This document shows, in pieces, positions 1 to 14,539 of a stretch of 64,000 nt of DNA (its first letter is position 1; the number at the start of each line of letters is the position of its first letter). The translations under genes were made by a program, and so were the position numbers. The stretch comes from Cucumis sativus (lineage: Eukaryota > Streptophyta > Magnoliopsida > Cucurbitales > Cucurbitaceae): contig NC_026657.2 in the NCBI RefSeq assembly GCF_000004075.3, positions 37,620,732 through 37,684,731 on the forward strand. The letters run 5' to 3'. Under the pieces are notes generated by a model. That model did not search any database. It was not told the DNA's origin and worked only from the letters and a program-made list of their open reading frames with translations.

Positions 1-53
1 ACATGTATTATCCCAAAAAGTAAGCGCTCGAACCTTTGGGAGAACAAAATTGA

Positions 54-3000
54 TCAGATATCAGTCTGAACATCCTGATTCGCCTCACCATTAGTAAGTT
101 GTGAACAATCACCTGACTCGGAAGATTGTAACTCAGTAGTACGCTCGGCGTTATGAGGATCAGTATCATTGGTCATACTTTGGTTCGTCCCTTCATCCAC
201 TCTGACCCTTTGAAAAGAAGTTGCTAGACTATCATGAGTTGATCCACTTGAAGCAGAAGAGACCAAATCAGTTCTAAACCAATTGGATTTAGTTGTCCAT
301 TTCTTCCACTCATTTCTCCGTCTGATCTTATAATCCTGCAACAATTTTAGCAGAATAATTAAACCACTAGAGTAAAACTCAACCCATTAGCTGCTTTTCA
401 TAACGCTAGCTAGATACATATATACACACACACAAGTAAATTCAGAACCAAACAATGCAAATGACCTCAAGATTGGATTGGTCATCAGACAACGAACAAA
501 GAGAGAGTATGAAACTAACCTGAACTTCCACTTCAGTAGACGTTCTCAAGGATTCTACTATCCATTGAATATTGTTTGTCAGACTCAGTACCTGCAAAAA
601 CAAAGTTATAAATGCAGCAATCAAGCACAATAGTATTTTCAATTCATTCTAAATAGTCCACTGAACTGCTGTATCAAGCAAACATTTGAGGGCATGTTTG
701 GCCCAAAGAGTTCCTTAATCCACTGTCTAAAAACCATTAATTCCATAAGTTATGAACTCCATACACTGTGGGTCATATGACTAAACAATTCTTCTGACTT
801 AAAAACTCCACCGATTACCCAAATGCCTATAATTATTTTCTTAATAACAAGTCATTTGAACAAGCTATTATTTAAGTTGAACAAACTGTAAGATGAAAAT
901 AAACATTCAAAATTAATTTAAGCTGAAACAACAAATGATATATAACACACACTTGATGAGGGAAAAAATTTGAATTTGCAAACGACACTAAATGTTAGAA
1001 TGAAGCCATTTTTCTGAAGATACAAGAAACTCATGTACGGCTATGCTCAAGAATTGATTGTAGTGAGAAGAAAAGATATGACCACGATGAATCAATGACA
1101 AGATTTCAGTAGCACCGCTCTTTGTGCTCCCTGGTTTCACAAAAAACAAGATCAAGAACCCAAATTTTCCACACCACTCTAACCAAAATGTTATCTTTCT
1201 TTTAAATTGTCTTGTTGTTGACAAGAACAAGTTTAACTACTCAATGAAGCTGAACTCTCATTTCTGATACAGAGTGATAAAGAATAAAAACCAATAGAAA
1301 CGACAAAGGTAGAGAAGGTAAACTAAATATATGAAAAAAAATGAAATCTCATGATGTAATCCATATCCCTAATGGGATATTGAAATCATTTGGCCATTAA
1401 AGACCACAGATTGCATGTATAAGCACATAATGTGCAGGTATAAATCAATAGCCTTATTCTAGTCAGCACACTCTAGAAAGAGGATTACAAGTATGGAGAA
1501 CAAAAATAGTTACTGGAATGATCACAATAATGACTTTCAAGTATCTCACTCTAGCATAATCTAAAAAGGGGAAAAAATTAACACTACCACCTTCCTTCAA
1601 GCTGTGCAGGTTTATCACCTTGAAATCACATTTTCCTGACAGGTGGCTTCAAAGTTCAAATTATCCTTAGTTTGGTGTCTTTGAACCAATAAAATTGATT
1701 CTTAAACAAGTATGGCTAACTTGGGTGTTTGGTAAATTCAATTATACTCTCCATTCGGTCAAGAGATCACCAATTGATCAAATCAAACAAAATATAGAAA
1801 AATATTAACCATTCTGTCTTTAATCCTTCCACACTGCCTGCAGGAAACTTTAAAATCAGATCATCTGAAAAAATGATCTTAACGAATCCCTAACTTGAAT
1901 TCTCTAAGTCTTTTAAGACTGAAGCAACAACAATTTTGGCAAACCTAGGTGCTTCATAAATTTAACCAGAAGCTTACAATTTAATTAACATTGATATAAG
2001 AAAGAGTTGTTTCTTACAAGACTAACCAATTTTTTCATTCATAAAATTGAAATTCGTTAAAACCACACAGTAAAACTAGTTTTTCTATGAGAAGCTTGAA
2101 TCAATATCATGCAACATCTGATATTATCACACAATGGCTAAAAGAGATTTTTCTTCTAAAATTATACAACTGTAGCCGCACTTAACATAACTCATTTAAG
2201 GAACCTTTTTTTCTTCCTTTTGTTTCTGATACAGTAAAAAGTTACGTACAAAAGGGAATTACTATATACTAAATGACAAAGAACACATTATCTGATAAAT
2301 TAACAAGCAAACTCCAGAATTATTGTTAAGGAATCCAAATTAATGCCAATAATGATTTGTTAGAAATAACTATGGTTCCTATTGATAAGCTTCCTTGATC
2401 TTAGATCACAACTATTTTCATCTCATTTTACATTGTTTCTTAACCAAAAAAATATCCCTACACATCTTTAAATATTAAATATACATTACAAAAATAAACT
2501 CTTACCCTTATAATAAGTTATTTTGTTAATGAATAAAATTTACATCTTATAAATTTAAGATTCTTTAATCTCATAAAGAACAGCAGAATATCATCAAGAA
2601 CTTACCATAGGGAAGGTAGCTATCAGAGAAATTGGCACCCAGCCTTGATCGTCCATCTGGGACCTTAAATAATCATCTTTTACCAAATTACCATCACTGC
2701 AAATAGCATTGACAGGAAAGCACAGTTATATTCAGTAATCTAATGAAGAAAGAAAGAACCAAGAACCAAGTGGTTCCTTCATATAGTGAACCATATTACC
2801 TGAAATAATATTCAATCTGCTTAACTATTGATGCAGACAGAGTGGGATCTACAGTAGGATAGTTCATTGCAGGTCGTGGCATGAAAGGCAGGCCACCTCT
2901 GTACGCCTCCAAGGGCAATGTAGGGACGTAGACAAACTCTGATCAAAATAAGGATGAAAATTAAGATCATATTTAGATAATATACAGCTACTATCATTCT

Positions 3001-4384
3001 TTAGTCCCTAGAGAGACACCCACCTGGATGAGCCATGGGATTCAGGTGAGGTCTAACACCCTGGGGAAACTGACCAGTGAAAGGTGGCAAAGGCCTCATA
3101 AAGCCTCTAGTATGAGGCCTGTGCTGCTGAAAATGAGCATCTCGAGCATTAAAATATATTCCACGATCTTGACCACGTTTTCCCCCACGATTGTTATGGT
3201 AGTGACTATCACCACGAGGATGGAGGGGAAAATTCCCCCTAGGAAAGAAGTTTCGGTGATCAGTACCAAAATTTAATTGAGGCACAAAGCCTGCAACAGC
3301 CCGCGGATCCCAATTAGGGCTCCTGAACAGTGGTTCTCCTGAAGAAGGATCAGGAATTGCTGGTATCATATTACAATAACTATTTGGAGAAACTTGAAAA
3401 ACAGGAAAGGGGGGTGGGGGAGGTGGTGGTGGAGGTGGCGGAGGGCGATAATAGCCGCCTCGAGGCCCTCCCACTGAGCTGCCACCACCACCACCACCCC
3501 GCCTTGAGGATCGCCGAGCAACCACTGGATTCTTCAGAGTCGGGTTCGATTTGGCATTATTTGTAGCTTGTCGCTGAGGAGGTACATTGATAGGTCCCTG
3601 ACAACAAAACACAAGATACACTAAACCATGCAGAAGCATTTTGAAATAGAATAAACATTAAACCATGAGGAAATCTTTGGCCTATGGCTGAGGAGTAGTG
3701 AAAGAAAAGGGAAATCAAAATTCACAACATGGTATACTCCCACTCTACATTCAATAGCATAAAACCTAAATGCAGACACAACTAGAGTTTCAGTATCATA
3801 AAATAGAATAACAAAAAACAACACAATTGAAAGACAATTGTAGAATCCTATCAATCTCCTCAATATTCATCCATAAACGTTTTTCAATAGATAAACATGA
3901 CGTTGAAACATCACCAAACCTGAGAAGGAGGGACTGCTACTTCGACGGTAACCTTCGGAGGAGAATCAACTGTTAATTTGGGTGAAGCCCTCGCGGATTC
4001 CGCGAGAGCAGGCCAAGAGTCTGCCCCCATTACAGAACCACCCTCAACGACGCCATTCGTAGGCTTGTTCCAAGCCTGTTTCTTCGACGCTGCATTACCG
4101 TCATTCGCGTCGCAGTTCTCGGAAGACGTAAAGTTATCCGACGGCGGGGAGGCAGGAGCAGGGGTTTCTGTAGCGGAAACCGCAAGCGAAGACAAGGATG
4201 ACGAAGAGGACGATAGCTGGGACTGATCGACGGGTGAGATCGATTCTGGCTCACCACGGACGACTTGAGCCCACGGAGACTGAAGATTCTTCCTCCGGAA
4301 CTCAGAGCTGTTGGTATTATCGCCGGCAAGACTAGTTCCACTTGGCGAACGATGATTAGACGAAAAATCGGTAGCCTTCCCCAT
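54..4384 (-). CDS. LARP1C: La-related protein 1 (LARP1b/c-like), six coding exons, about 540 aa
   Basis: Coding exons on the minus strand: 3920-4384, 3024-3597, 2800-2938, 2606-2696, 520-591 and 54-335. All junctions are GT-AG and phases join exactly, giving 1,623 nt and 540 aa. The N-terminal 155 aa begin MGKATDF and are Ser/Ala/Pro-rich and probably disordered. Exon 2 encodes an RGGGGGG stretch, a run of about 12 prolines and an Arg/Gly/His-rich region. Residues about 380-460, spread over exons 3-6, form the La motif (winged helix): IEYYFS, DGNLVKDDYLRSQMD, GWVPISLIATFPMV and IRRRNEWKKW are typical. No RRM or C-terminal DM15 repeat is seen, as in the plant LARP1b/c subgroup. Known relatives bind mRNA in the cytoplasm and affect stability or decay, for example in heat or senescence. 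The long form's TTG three codons upstream was not used. The specific symbol is less certain than the family. Confidence 0.93.
592..2605 (-). other. Large intron 4 of the LARP1 gene
   Basis: This 2,014-bp intron separates the La-motif exons. It is AT-rich with no coding potential that I trust. Around 690-850 it holds a stretch starting 'ggcatgtttggcccaaagag' that resembles a dispersed MITE-like family (compare 53.68 kb and 26.65 kb). A possible extra exon was looked for and none is needed, because exons 4 and 5 join in phase across the La motif. Confidence 0.75.
3409..3450 (-). repeat. Proline-codon (CCN) microsatellite inside LARP1 exon 2
   Basis: On the plus strand this reads as GGT/GGG/GGA triplets and encodes about 12 consecutive prolines in LARP1. 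It directly precedes, in genomic order, the glycine run encoded near 3480-3500. Triplet slippage here would change protein length without breaking the frame. Confidence 0.85.
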
Positions 4385-4699
4385 TCCAATCAAACCACAG
4401 TCTCCAGAAACGAAACAAAAAAAAAAAAAAGGAAGAAAAAGAAACCTTCCCAGAGAGAGATTGATCAGAACATAACAATCGAAAAACTCGAACTAGATGA
4501 TCAGTTGACAAATCAATTAATTATAGAAAAAATATATATATATTCCCTACTACCAATAGGAAAAGGATACTGAGGATTGAAGCGAAAAAAAATTAGGGTT
4601 TCGAATGCATAATTTCGAAGGAGATCAATGGATCTCTCCCATTAAAATCGAAACCGGCGGGCTTCTCCTCTCCGTTCCTGAGCGGCTCGCTCAGAAAAA

Positions 4700-7600
4700 G
4701 CGATTGTAAGCTTCCAGGTTTTCGTTAAGAAAAAAACTGGAAATTACGAAAAGCCCAAAATACCTTTCTCCCGTTTTTAATGCCCACTTTTATTCCGTAA
4801 TCCCGTACCCTGGATACGTATTTTAAATTCCCGTTATCGTAATTTACTATCTTCTCCTCAATCTTAGAAACAATTCAATTTATATCAATAATAATAATAA
4901 AAATAATATTTTTTCTTGTTTGTTTTTTAAAACAGAAAAATAGAAATTTGCTCGTCATGGCATGGCACTTCATTCTCGTATACTAAGATTCTCCCCCACT
5001 AGATTTGGACTAATTAATATTTTTTTCTTCTTTTCAAATATATATATTATTTTTCTTTCTTTTATTATTAAATCCTTTTATTTACTTTTCCATTTTACCA
5101 TTTCTCTCTCAATATCTCTTCTCTCTTTCTTTTTTTTTATTATTATATATACTTTATATATTTTAAATTTTTTAATCATTATTTTAAAAAACTATTTATT
5201 TCATTGACATAAAAATAATTTAAAAAACACACAATTTACACTACATGATTAAGAAAAAAATTTAAAAGATACCACTCATCAGTCAAAAATAATATTTTTT
5301 ATAGAAAAAATGTTTCATTTATTTAAGTTAGATATGTGCTATGACTCTTTTATATAATTTTTTTTATTTAGATATTGATCAGAGATCATTTTTCTCTTTT
5401 TAATTTCTTTTATTTTATATTAAATAAATATCAATTAATGGTAGAATAAGATTTGTTTTTTAAAAAATCATATTAGTTAGAGATTTATTTTTTAAAAAAA
5501 ATATTCATTTAATCTAAAGTAGATATTTTGAATTTGTGTAGGGATGGACAACTCACATTATTCATTTTTCTATTTTTAATATTAACTTTGAAATTTTAGA
5601 TTACAATATATACTAAATAATATTTTATTTTAAACAAAATATGGTTGTATTTTGCCATCAATTTTACAAAATTATTATTAAGTTTAGACTTCATGAATGT
5701 CTTGAACCTCTTTGTTCATTTTTTTTTTTTTTTTCTATAGCCCGTTTAAGAAATAATAAATATTCATGTTTTAGTTTAGTATTTATTTTAAAAATCTTAT
5801 AATATTTTTATGTAAAAAAATTAATGGGTTTTTTCGATTCTCTTTTTTAAGAAAAAATAATTGTAAAGTGGAAATTAAATTCCATTGTTCTAAATTAAAT
5901 TATGGTTTAAAATATTAAAAATTTATTTTTGAAAATGTGAAAAAGGTTTAAATCAATAATAAAATGCTTCCTTTTCTATAAATAAATTTGTTTGGAATGT
6001 AAGCTTATAATTTTGTATCATTTATACTTGCCTATTATAGTACATATTAATTATTTTTAATGGGATGCATTTATAAATACAAGTCACAGTCAAATTTTAT
6101 AAAAAGCAAAGAAAATTGTCATTGCCACTAACTATTATCATTTTCTATCTAAATGTGGTATGTTATTTATTAGTTATAGACATACATAAAATGTTTTTTC
6201 TTCTAAATAATATTGGTGAGTTTGAATATGTGGGATAAAATATTGTAGGGTTTATATACATAAACAAATACATGAATAACAAAATTTATTATAAACTTGC
6301 TCTCGACATTCGTTAATAAAAAGTGATCATCATTGAAAATTAAAAACTATGAAAGAGATTGTTGTCAAAAAAAAATTTAAAAATAAAAATAGTTATTTTG
6401 ATTTAATTTGAAATTTAAAGGCAACTATCACATTAAATTTTGAACACTGGGGTTTGATTGGAGTGAGATCTAATCATCCAAATGAGAGAAAAAAAAAACA
6501 CAACTAGTCTATTTTACGTTAAATTTTGCTTTTAGAAAATCGAATCTCTAACTCGATTTTTCTTTAAAATCACGTTTTGTATATCAAGTATCAAAAATTA
6601 TCTCCAGTTAATATCGAAATCACTTTAAATAGATATCTTTTAATAAAAAAATTACATTTTATCCCTAACTTATATCTATTTAAATAAAAAAAAAATAAAA
6701 TCACATCTTTATCTCTCACTAATGTTTCGTAATCTATTGGATTGTTAACACGTGGGTAAATTTGGTCATGCCCAAGCATAGTATTCGCGCTAGAACTGTC
6801 GTACTATCCACGTAGTTAAAAGTTTAACGGTCCAATGCAATGTGTCGTCAAAGACATAAACATGTTATTAAATGACAACTTTTGGTAACATATTATTCGT
6901 TATTATTTAATTTTTGTAGTGACATCTAACCTTCTGGTAAATTTAAAATATAATATTGTTAATAAATGTTAATTTGTGGCTACTAAGTAATTACATTTTT
7001 CCAACATATATAAGTGTCGATAAAAATCAATATTTTGTACCACAATAAATTTGATATTATTTTTTAAAGAAAAACTATGATTTACGGTCGTTATAGAAAA
7101 TGTCCATAAAAGAATGTCACTAATTAAAAAATAATATCCAATCTAGTACTAGATAAACCCGTTATAAAATATTAAGTATAATAATCTTTTGAGCAAACGA
7201 AGAATTACATATTTCTAACACTATCATTAAACAACATGCAATAATACCAACTTGTTCGAGAGATTATAATAACTACGTCAACAACTTCTATAATTTTAGT
7301 AAGAGTTCGAACAATATCAACCTAAGTTATAATTATCAAGTTACGTCAAGTTTTTAAAGCTAACCCTAATTTTCGATTAGGTTAACTTCTCTTCTAGTTT
7401 TTTTTTTTTTTCTCTCCCTCTCTTTTCTTTCATTAATTACTTTTCTTTTTTATATATAAATTTTGTTTAAGATCATGGTGTATATATTACTTGCTTCTTC
7501 CAAGTATTTCAAACAATAATATATCACATTTTCAAAAGTTGATGAAGAACCGTTTGAGAGACTAGATATCACCCTTAAAATTACTCATTTCATTTGTTAT

Positions 7601-10600
7601 TTTTGGCATTATTATCTTAAAAACCTTATGCACCTCAAACATAAACTTCTTAAAAACATATTAACCAAAGACCTTATAACTCAACTCATTGTTAGAAACA
7701 CGGGTTCGTAGAAGATTTGTTATTGACCTCAACTACAAAATGATTGTTTTACTCGTATAATTTATAAATAATATATTTGAATATATCCAACTTAAAAAAG
7801 ATAGTATAGTAAATAATAATTAGCGTTAATCATAGATGACTACTTTTGACATTATTATGTTTTATTTATTATATAGTACTTCAATTAATTCAAGATGTAC
7901 ATAATTTGGGATGCATTAATTATTATTATTATGTCACACTCTACCAACTAATTAATGAGTTTGACACGTCAAACACTTTTCTTACTACTTTATTTCCCTT
8001 TTTCTCATGAGTTATTAGAATTATGTTAAATAAACTTTATGTTTAGTTTGATATGATTTTTACTATATTAGAATTTGGAGTAGAATTATTAAATTGTTAA
8101 AAGGTCGAAGTTAATTTAATTAAGTAGTTGCAAATTTTTAATTTGAAAATACATTAACTACAAAATTTACATGTAGTTCAACCTTTTTCAATCCAAAATT
8201 TATTATAGAAGTAAACTCAGTGTTTTTTAGCGTTGCATGAAATTATATGTTTTGAACTTATTTCAATTTACGATTGCACGTACTGTTAGTTTATTGTATA
8301 ATAATAACGCAATGTATAATCGTTTTTTATCGCTTCATGAATTCATTATATCTATACAATTCAATCCATGATGAGATAAACAAGATTATGAAACTCTTTT
8401 TTTGGATAATGAAGGGTTAATTCTAAGCAATCATTTCTCTCATTCGCCCTATTTATGTCATCATTTATTATTGCACTATGATTGAGAAAAGTTTGGTTAC
8501 AAGATTGCTCAAAATGAAAGGTCCATGAACAGGTTCTAGGATTTTACGTAGAGATACAAGTTCACATTATCACATAGATATAATTTTAAACACATCAATA
8601 TGATTTATATCATATAATATTGCTAAAGCGAACATAATTAGTTAACATAAGAGTATTGATGGATCAAGAGTTTTATATTAGGGGCACAACTTTACATTAA
8701 TTTAAAATTTTAGTTCACTAACTTTTAAATTTGTGTCATATATATAACGTATCGATTCATGTATTCAATAATTTATATCCTATTTTTTTATATATATAAA
8801 TATAATGTAATTATTAGTTACAATTTAGACAACATTTGTCCAGATTCGAATCCAAATGGTCCACTATCCAAGGCCCAAACTTTATAAAGGAAAAGCTATT
8901 TGGGCCTATAGAATACCATACCAAATGTGATCCACCGGTTTCCAAGATTTTTCCCCTATTCTGTCCGTGTCATGTCATATTCGTTGATTGAGTTGTATTG
9001 GGTTGATGAATTTATTAGTGAAATCAACTCATAAAATTTAAATTTATTTAAATTCAATCCAATTAAAATAGGTTGATAACCCAAATGAAAGCATTTGAGT
9101 TAGGTTAAGTTAAGGGTGAAATAATAGTATTTATTAAACACCTTTGCAGTGTCCTAAAAGTGGAGGAAACTGGTAGTAGTCAATAGCTTGTCACTTTCTT
9201 ACCATATTGTCTAATTGTCAAATTGGTAAATAGACCGGAAATAAGTGTGAATTGACCTTTGAAGACCTCAGCATCTTTCATTTTCCTATGCCGAAATTCC
9301 TACGTGCTTTCAACAACAAGCAAAATATACCCCTATTTGACTAAATTACCCCCAACAAACTATTTTCGTTCACACCCATTAATTTATATATATCCATCTC
9401 TCCTCTTTCTTTGTAATTTACCCTAACAAATAATATTCCACGTATCATCTTTGTTCCTACCATATTTTGTAATCTTTTCACACTTCATTTCTGTTTCGTA
9501 CTCGATTTCGCATTGATTCTAATACCCTTCTCATTTTCAATAATCCTAATTACATTTCATCTCTCATCGCGAGTTTTTTAGCACTATTTTCTACCTATCA
9601 TCTTTTTTTTTGTTTTTTGTTCTATATATTTTATAGCCTCATTAAAATAGTTTCAACTCCAAATATAAATTATTATAATCTACAAAACTATAATATCAAA
9701 CGACTATATATGTCAAACTCTACCTTCCAAAAAATTTCCAAGTCTATTTATTCATTGACTTGTAATTGGCTTGATCTTACAATTTCAAATAACTAATCAA
9801 CAAAACTCTTTCAAATTTTAGGTGATTTGTTATAAATAATATATAAAGTTGTCAAAGTGTATTAAAAGATTAACTAAGTACGCATCCGAAACACTAGTTT
9901 AATTATATTCAAATTAATATTTAACTTATTTAATTTAACAACTAAGTTTATGTTAACAAGTGAGCTTAGCTCAAAGGAGACATACACCGTTAAAATGAAA
10001 AGACTCAGGACTCAAATTCTTTGAAATATGGTAACATTATTATAATCTACACATAACCAAATGTGAGATGTTAGTTTAATAATCGAAGTTTTGTAAAGAA
10101 ATCATAAAATCGGCATAATACTTCAACTTCGATAACAAAAAGAGTTGTGTGTACTTAAGTTTTTGTTAGTAATTTTAGAAAAATCACATTGTGAACAAAT
10201 ATACACTTATTTTGTTTATTATTTATAAATATACCCAAAAAATTTCACTAAATTTTATTATATTTACAAATACTTTTATAAATATATTTTGATAAGAAAA
10301 TGGGGCTTCCAATATAGACAATATTGCAGGGTTTTCTTTTCCTTTGAACATATATATTTTCCTATAAGATATATATGTTTAGGCTTAGAAATTGTACCAA
10401 AGTGATTAGAGAATTTGTAGAAAAAGAAAGTATAATGAATTTGTTGTTTTTGAGTTTTTTTCTTCCATTTTTGTTGAGTAGGCCGACACAGTAATAAATA
10501 TCATTCAATTTTTTTTTCTTCTGCTTCTTATTGTTGTTCCGTTCATTAATTGTTAAATTCATATAAACCATTTACAAAGAATGTTGAAAAAAATCGTTCC

Positions 10601-13280
10601 ATATCTAAACGATCTTTAATTGTTTAGCTTTAGTCATGGGTCAATTTATTCTGTGTTTACTGGAATATTTTTTGTATTTTTATTGCGAGTATGTGATTTT
10701 TTTTTTTGTTTTTGAAATGATTTTATACTGTGTAAGTATTTTGTTGGTTTATTATATTTTTTAAAAATATATATAAATTTATTCTCTCTTTGTGATTTTT
10801 TAATAAAAATATTAATTTATACTCTTAAAATTTGTTGTACTATTCATGTAAATTAAAAACCAATAATATTGTATCAAATAAAAACCCTAAATTTGTCCAA
10901 GTATATGCCAAAAAAACTGGGAGGAAAGGAATTTATAATTATTAGTTTCAATGAAAAACATATAAACTTATAAAAACTTTTATAAGTAAGAAATTTAGAT
11001 TCTTATCTACAATTTCATTTTAAAAATCGTGAATACTTTATTAATTATAATTGTGCATATTAAAAGCAAAACATTTAAATAACAAATAAATTTACAATCA
11101 ATGATGGAATTATTTAAAAATCTAATAGTTTAATTTGATATAAATATGCGGTTATGTGTTTTTAGATTAATAATTAGGGGTTAAGTGATATGGTGATTAA
11201 TATAAACTCAATTATGGTCCAATTGCCACTAAATTAAGTTGGTGTTTAATTAATAAATGTACAACTAACACACACATGGTTAAATGGAACTGCCCCTTTG
11301 CTTATTCCTCTAGAGCCAAACTAAAGTTATTTTAAAATGCCTTGCCTTACTAGCAAATCTCCCCCATATCATAGTTAACTCAAAATAATAAGAAAGTAAA
11401 TAATAGACTCTAGATAGAGTTTATTAATAATAGTAGCTAATACAAATCTGAAAAGAAGTCTATCATTGGACGAGAGTAATAAAAATTCATCAATGTTTAT
11501 CATTTATAGAAACTGATTAACGTCTATTATTAATGCTATTATCTTATATAAGTATCACTAGTAGAGATACTAGATGTTGGGATTGAACCTCTCCTCACGT
11601 TTGTAATGGAAGCAAGTGTAATGAATTACAAAAAGGAATGGAATTGATTTGATTGTGGTTGGTACCAATTTGATGGAATGGTAATTAAAAACTCATAAGA
11701 GTAAATTATGGAAAGTTAGTAGCTTAGAAAAGAGGGGCATACATCTCATCACATGGTAATCAAACATAATTGGATTGAGGGATTGATGGATTTTTTTGGG
11801 CCACGTTTTTGTTGGAGAAACTTTAACGGAGGGTTGCTAATTTAAACGTGTCTAAATTGAATGCCACCTTCAATAAATTTTGGATTATTATCAATATCAT
11901 TTGGGAAAATCAACGGGATTCTTTGAATGTACGTTGAACTAATGTTTTGTTGTTCAGATTTTGGATTTTTTTCAACTGAGTTAGTGTTCGTTGGTGTAAA
12001 TTTCCTTGTAACTCTAATGTTTACAGTCTACTTATTGAATAATTTTGGTAGATTAGATGAACTTTGTGATATATTGTTGTAGTGTGAATGTTTTGCTTTG
12101 TTTGACTAATATATTAAAGTTGTGGTTGATGAATCATGCAGTTATTAAATTGAATGATTTAATTATCTTTTATGCGAGTAGTGAAATTGATATCCAATTA
12201 GTTATTACTTTTTAGGTTTTTTTGAAAGTTTAAGAAAATGATTTGTAGTCGTTCACAGTTCTAAAATATTGTCTTCTTTAGTTCAATGTGCGTGAGCCAA
12301 GGATAACTCATGTATTAGCAACAGGAGGTGTTGGATACATTTAAAATTGATATCCAATGTTCCTTGAAGGCTTTGTTTAGACTTTAAAGTTCTTGGTTTT
12401 AATACTCTCTTTTTGTTTGTAGAATGCAAAAACAAACTTTCGATAAAGTCATTTTTAAACTTGACGCCCTTAATGAAGAGTGGTACAAAGATAGCACCTT
12501 CAATCATACGGCTTCTTAGGGACAACCTTGAAAATTCTTAAACGTAGCCAATATGCAATATATAACTAGAGGGATGGTCGTCCTTTGTCTTTCTTAGGAC
12601 ATTTTTTAGGTTTTTGGATGATTTGAAGCATATATTAGGATTTTTTGTCTTAAAGTATATAAGTCTTTTTCTTTTACACTTAATGGGTACAAATACAATT
12701 TTACTTTATTTATTTTGATACTTAATCTTTTGAAACAAGTAGTTAAGATTTATCATGCTCTTATTCATTTTAATGTACATTTTTTCAGGTTTATGTAGTT
12801 TGAAGGACCGGAGAATGACTATTTTTTAAAAAACTTTCTAACTTAGCTAATCATTTTTTGTGTATTTAATATTTTGTTTTGTTCATTTTGGTATGCCAAA
12901 ATAAAAATTAACATAGCTCATGTACCTTAACACACTAAAGAATATGGTTTGTCATATTTTGACAAAGTATTAATTATTGAAAATATTTTCATTTTTAAAT
13001 TTTTTTTGTTGCAATATTCAATCTATTTTGTTATAGGCAAGGAATTTACTATATATTTGAAAATTAATCCAGAAGCATATAGTATTAATAATAAATGTGA
13101 AAAAAATTAGAATTGTTTTTGGCACATTTTGTTGTGTTGCTAGAAATATGTTGACACTTAGAAAGCAATGCATTTTGTGCATGAGCAAAAAAAAAAAAAC
13201 AACTATTATTTGTCAACTAATCATTTGTGGTCAACAATCAAATTTGTATCTAAAAAAAGTATTTGACACATGCATATATA
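4700..13280. other. AT-rich intergenic desert, no gene seen
   Basis: About 8.6 kb without a supportable gene. Open frames are short and look like random AT-rich reading. Pyrimidine-rich and poly(A)/poly(T) tracts are frequent (5,020-5,180, 5,715-5,735, 7,395-7,440). A 'ttttgtagtg' near 6,912-6,921 could be a transposon terminus (reverse complement CACTACAAAA), but no partner end was found. At 8,860-8,920 there are isolated GGCCCA/TGGGCC motifs. Around 11,400-11,560 lies a 'tctatcattgg...tagtagagatac' repeat-like stretch. Confidence 0.6.
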
Positions 13281-13289
13281 TAATTATGT

Positions 13290-13588
13290 CTACGTATTTA
13301 GCGTGAGAAGAAATTTTGTTTTTCGCGACAAAAATCTTTTCGTTGGCAGAAATAGTTTATACCCACGAAACAAATGTGGCCAGAAAGTCTATTTTTGACA
13401 ACGGCAAAAATGTCTTTTCTGCCTATGATCTTATTAGTATGGAAATTTTTGTCGACGTAACGTCAACAATGTGGACAAAGGAAAAAATGACGTGGTTTCA
13501 ACCATGAAGCGTGCCCACACAAAAAAAATGTCAACAAAAGCTCTGCCCACGTTTCTTTGCATCGACAAAAATCAAAATTCTTGTAGTG
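13290..13588. mobile_element. Truncated CACTA (En/Spm)-type transposon end
   Basis: The right edge ends 'caaaattcttgtagtg' (13573-13588), the reverse complement of CACTACAAGAATTTTG, which fits plant CACTA terminal inverted repeats. The 300 bp inside carry recurring 'gacaaaaatc', 'ttcgttggcag' and 'gacgt' motifs, as expected of subterminal repeats. No matching left terminus (CACTACAAG on the plus strand) was seen upstream, so this looks like an isolated end or a deleted copy. Confidence 0.45.
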
Positions 13589-13799
13589 ATTATCTTATTT
13601 TCGTCTTCATATTTTGGACCTAGTTTTTATTTAGTCTATGTGTTTTAAAACGTTATGTTTAATCTTTAAATTTTAGTTTTTTTTTTTAATTTCAATTTAG
13701 TTATTTAAGTATCAAACTGTTACCGTGTTACCTTTAATATTTAAGTTTAATTTAGCCCCTAAGTATCAAAATGTACAATTTTACCTTTAAGATTTAAGT

Positions 13800-13826
13800 T
13801 TTGTTATATATATATATATATATCTA
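13800..13826. repeat. (TA)n microsatellite
   Basis: A short TA dinucleotide run follows a stretch (13,620-13,800) of 'tttagtttaatttagcccctaag'-like sequence common in plant dispersed repeats. No function is inferred. Confidence 0.7.
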
Positions 13827-14539
13827 CCATGGTAAGGGGGATTATATAGTAAGATTTTGTTTCTACTTTTTTTAAAAAAATTATGGTTTGAGGTTGAGAA
13901 AAAAATATTAAATATGTGTTACTTCTAATTTTGTTATTTTTCATTCGTTTTCTTCTAATTCTTCATTAGTTTTCCTTTCATTTTTCATTCTTAGTTTCTT
14001 CTTGATTGCAATTTTTTTTTAAAAAAATAGAGGATTTTTGACCCACAAAATGTAGCATCGGGAGATCCTTTCCTAATTTCGATATCGAAGAAAATTTATG
14101 CGTTAGGACATTCTTTCTCAACACTTTTTCATATATCTCCCAACGTTTTTGTGCGTCGAGAGATCTCCATTTTCTTGTCATGGACTGTGAGTCGTGCATT
14201 TGCGATACGATTTTTTAACTTTATCATTGTTTACTTTGCATTATTAGGATATATATATATACATATAATCTTGTGTCATTGTAGGTGTGGACTTGTAGAA
14301 TTATGGCGTATGTGGCTATATTATGTTTTTTTTTTCTATGTAATTTTTCTTCAAACATTCCAAATTGTTAGACAATGTAATGTTTGTTTAATTATAATAT
14401 ATTTAATTTTGATTGGGTATTTTATATAATTATTTAGTAATTTGGTTGTTTAGTTTTTATAAATTTTAGTCAATTTAAATCGAATTGGAATCTAACATAA
14501 TAGTGCACGATTGAAACAAGAATTCAATATATATACATG

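Noticed and set aside
4265..4573. 102-aa plus-strand frame over LARP1 exon 1
   Set aside because: Antisense of a supported exon running into a poly(A) leader; no domain.
8840..8860. 'gattcgaatcc' resembling a tRNA T-loop / B box
   Set aside because: No acceptor or anticodon stem can be drawn around it and no A box lies at the right distance.
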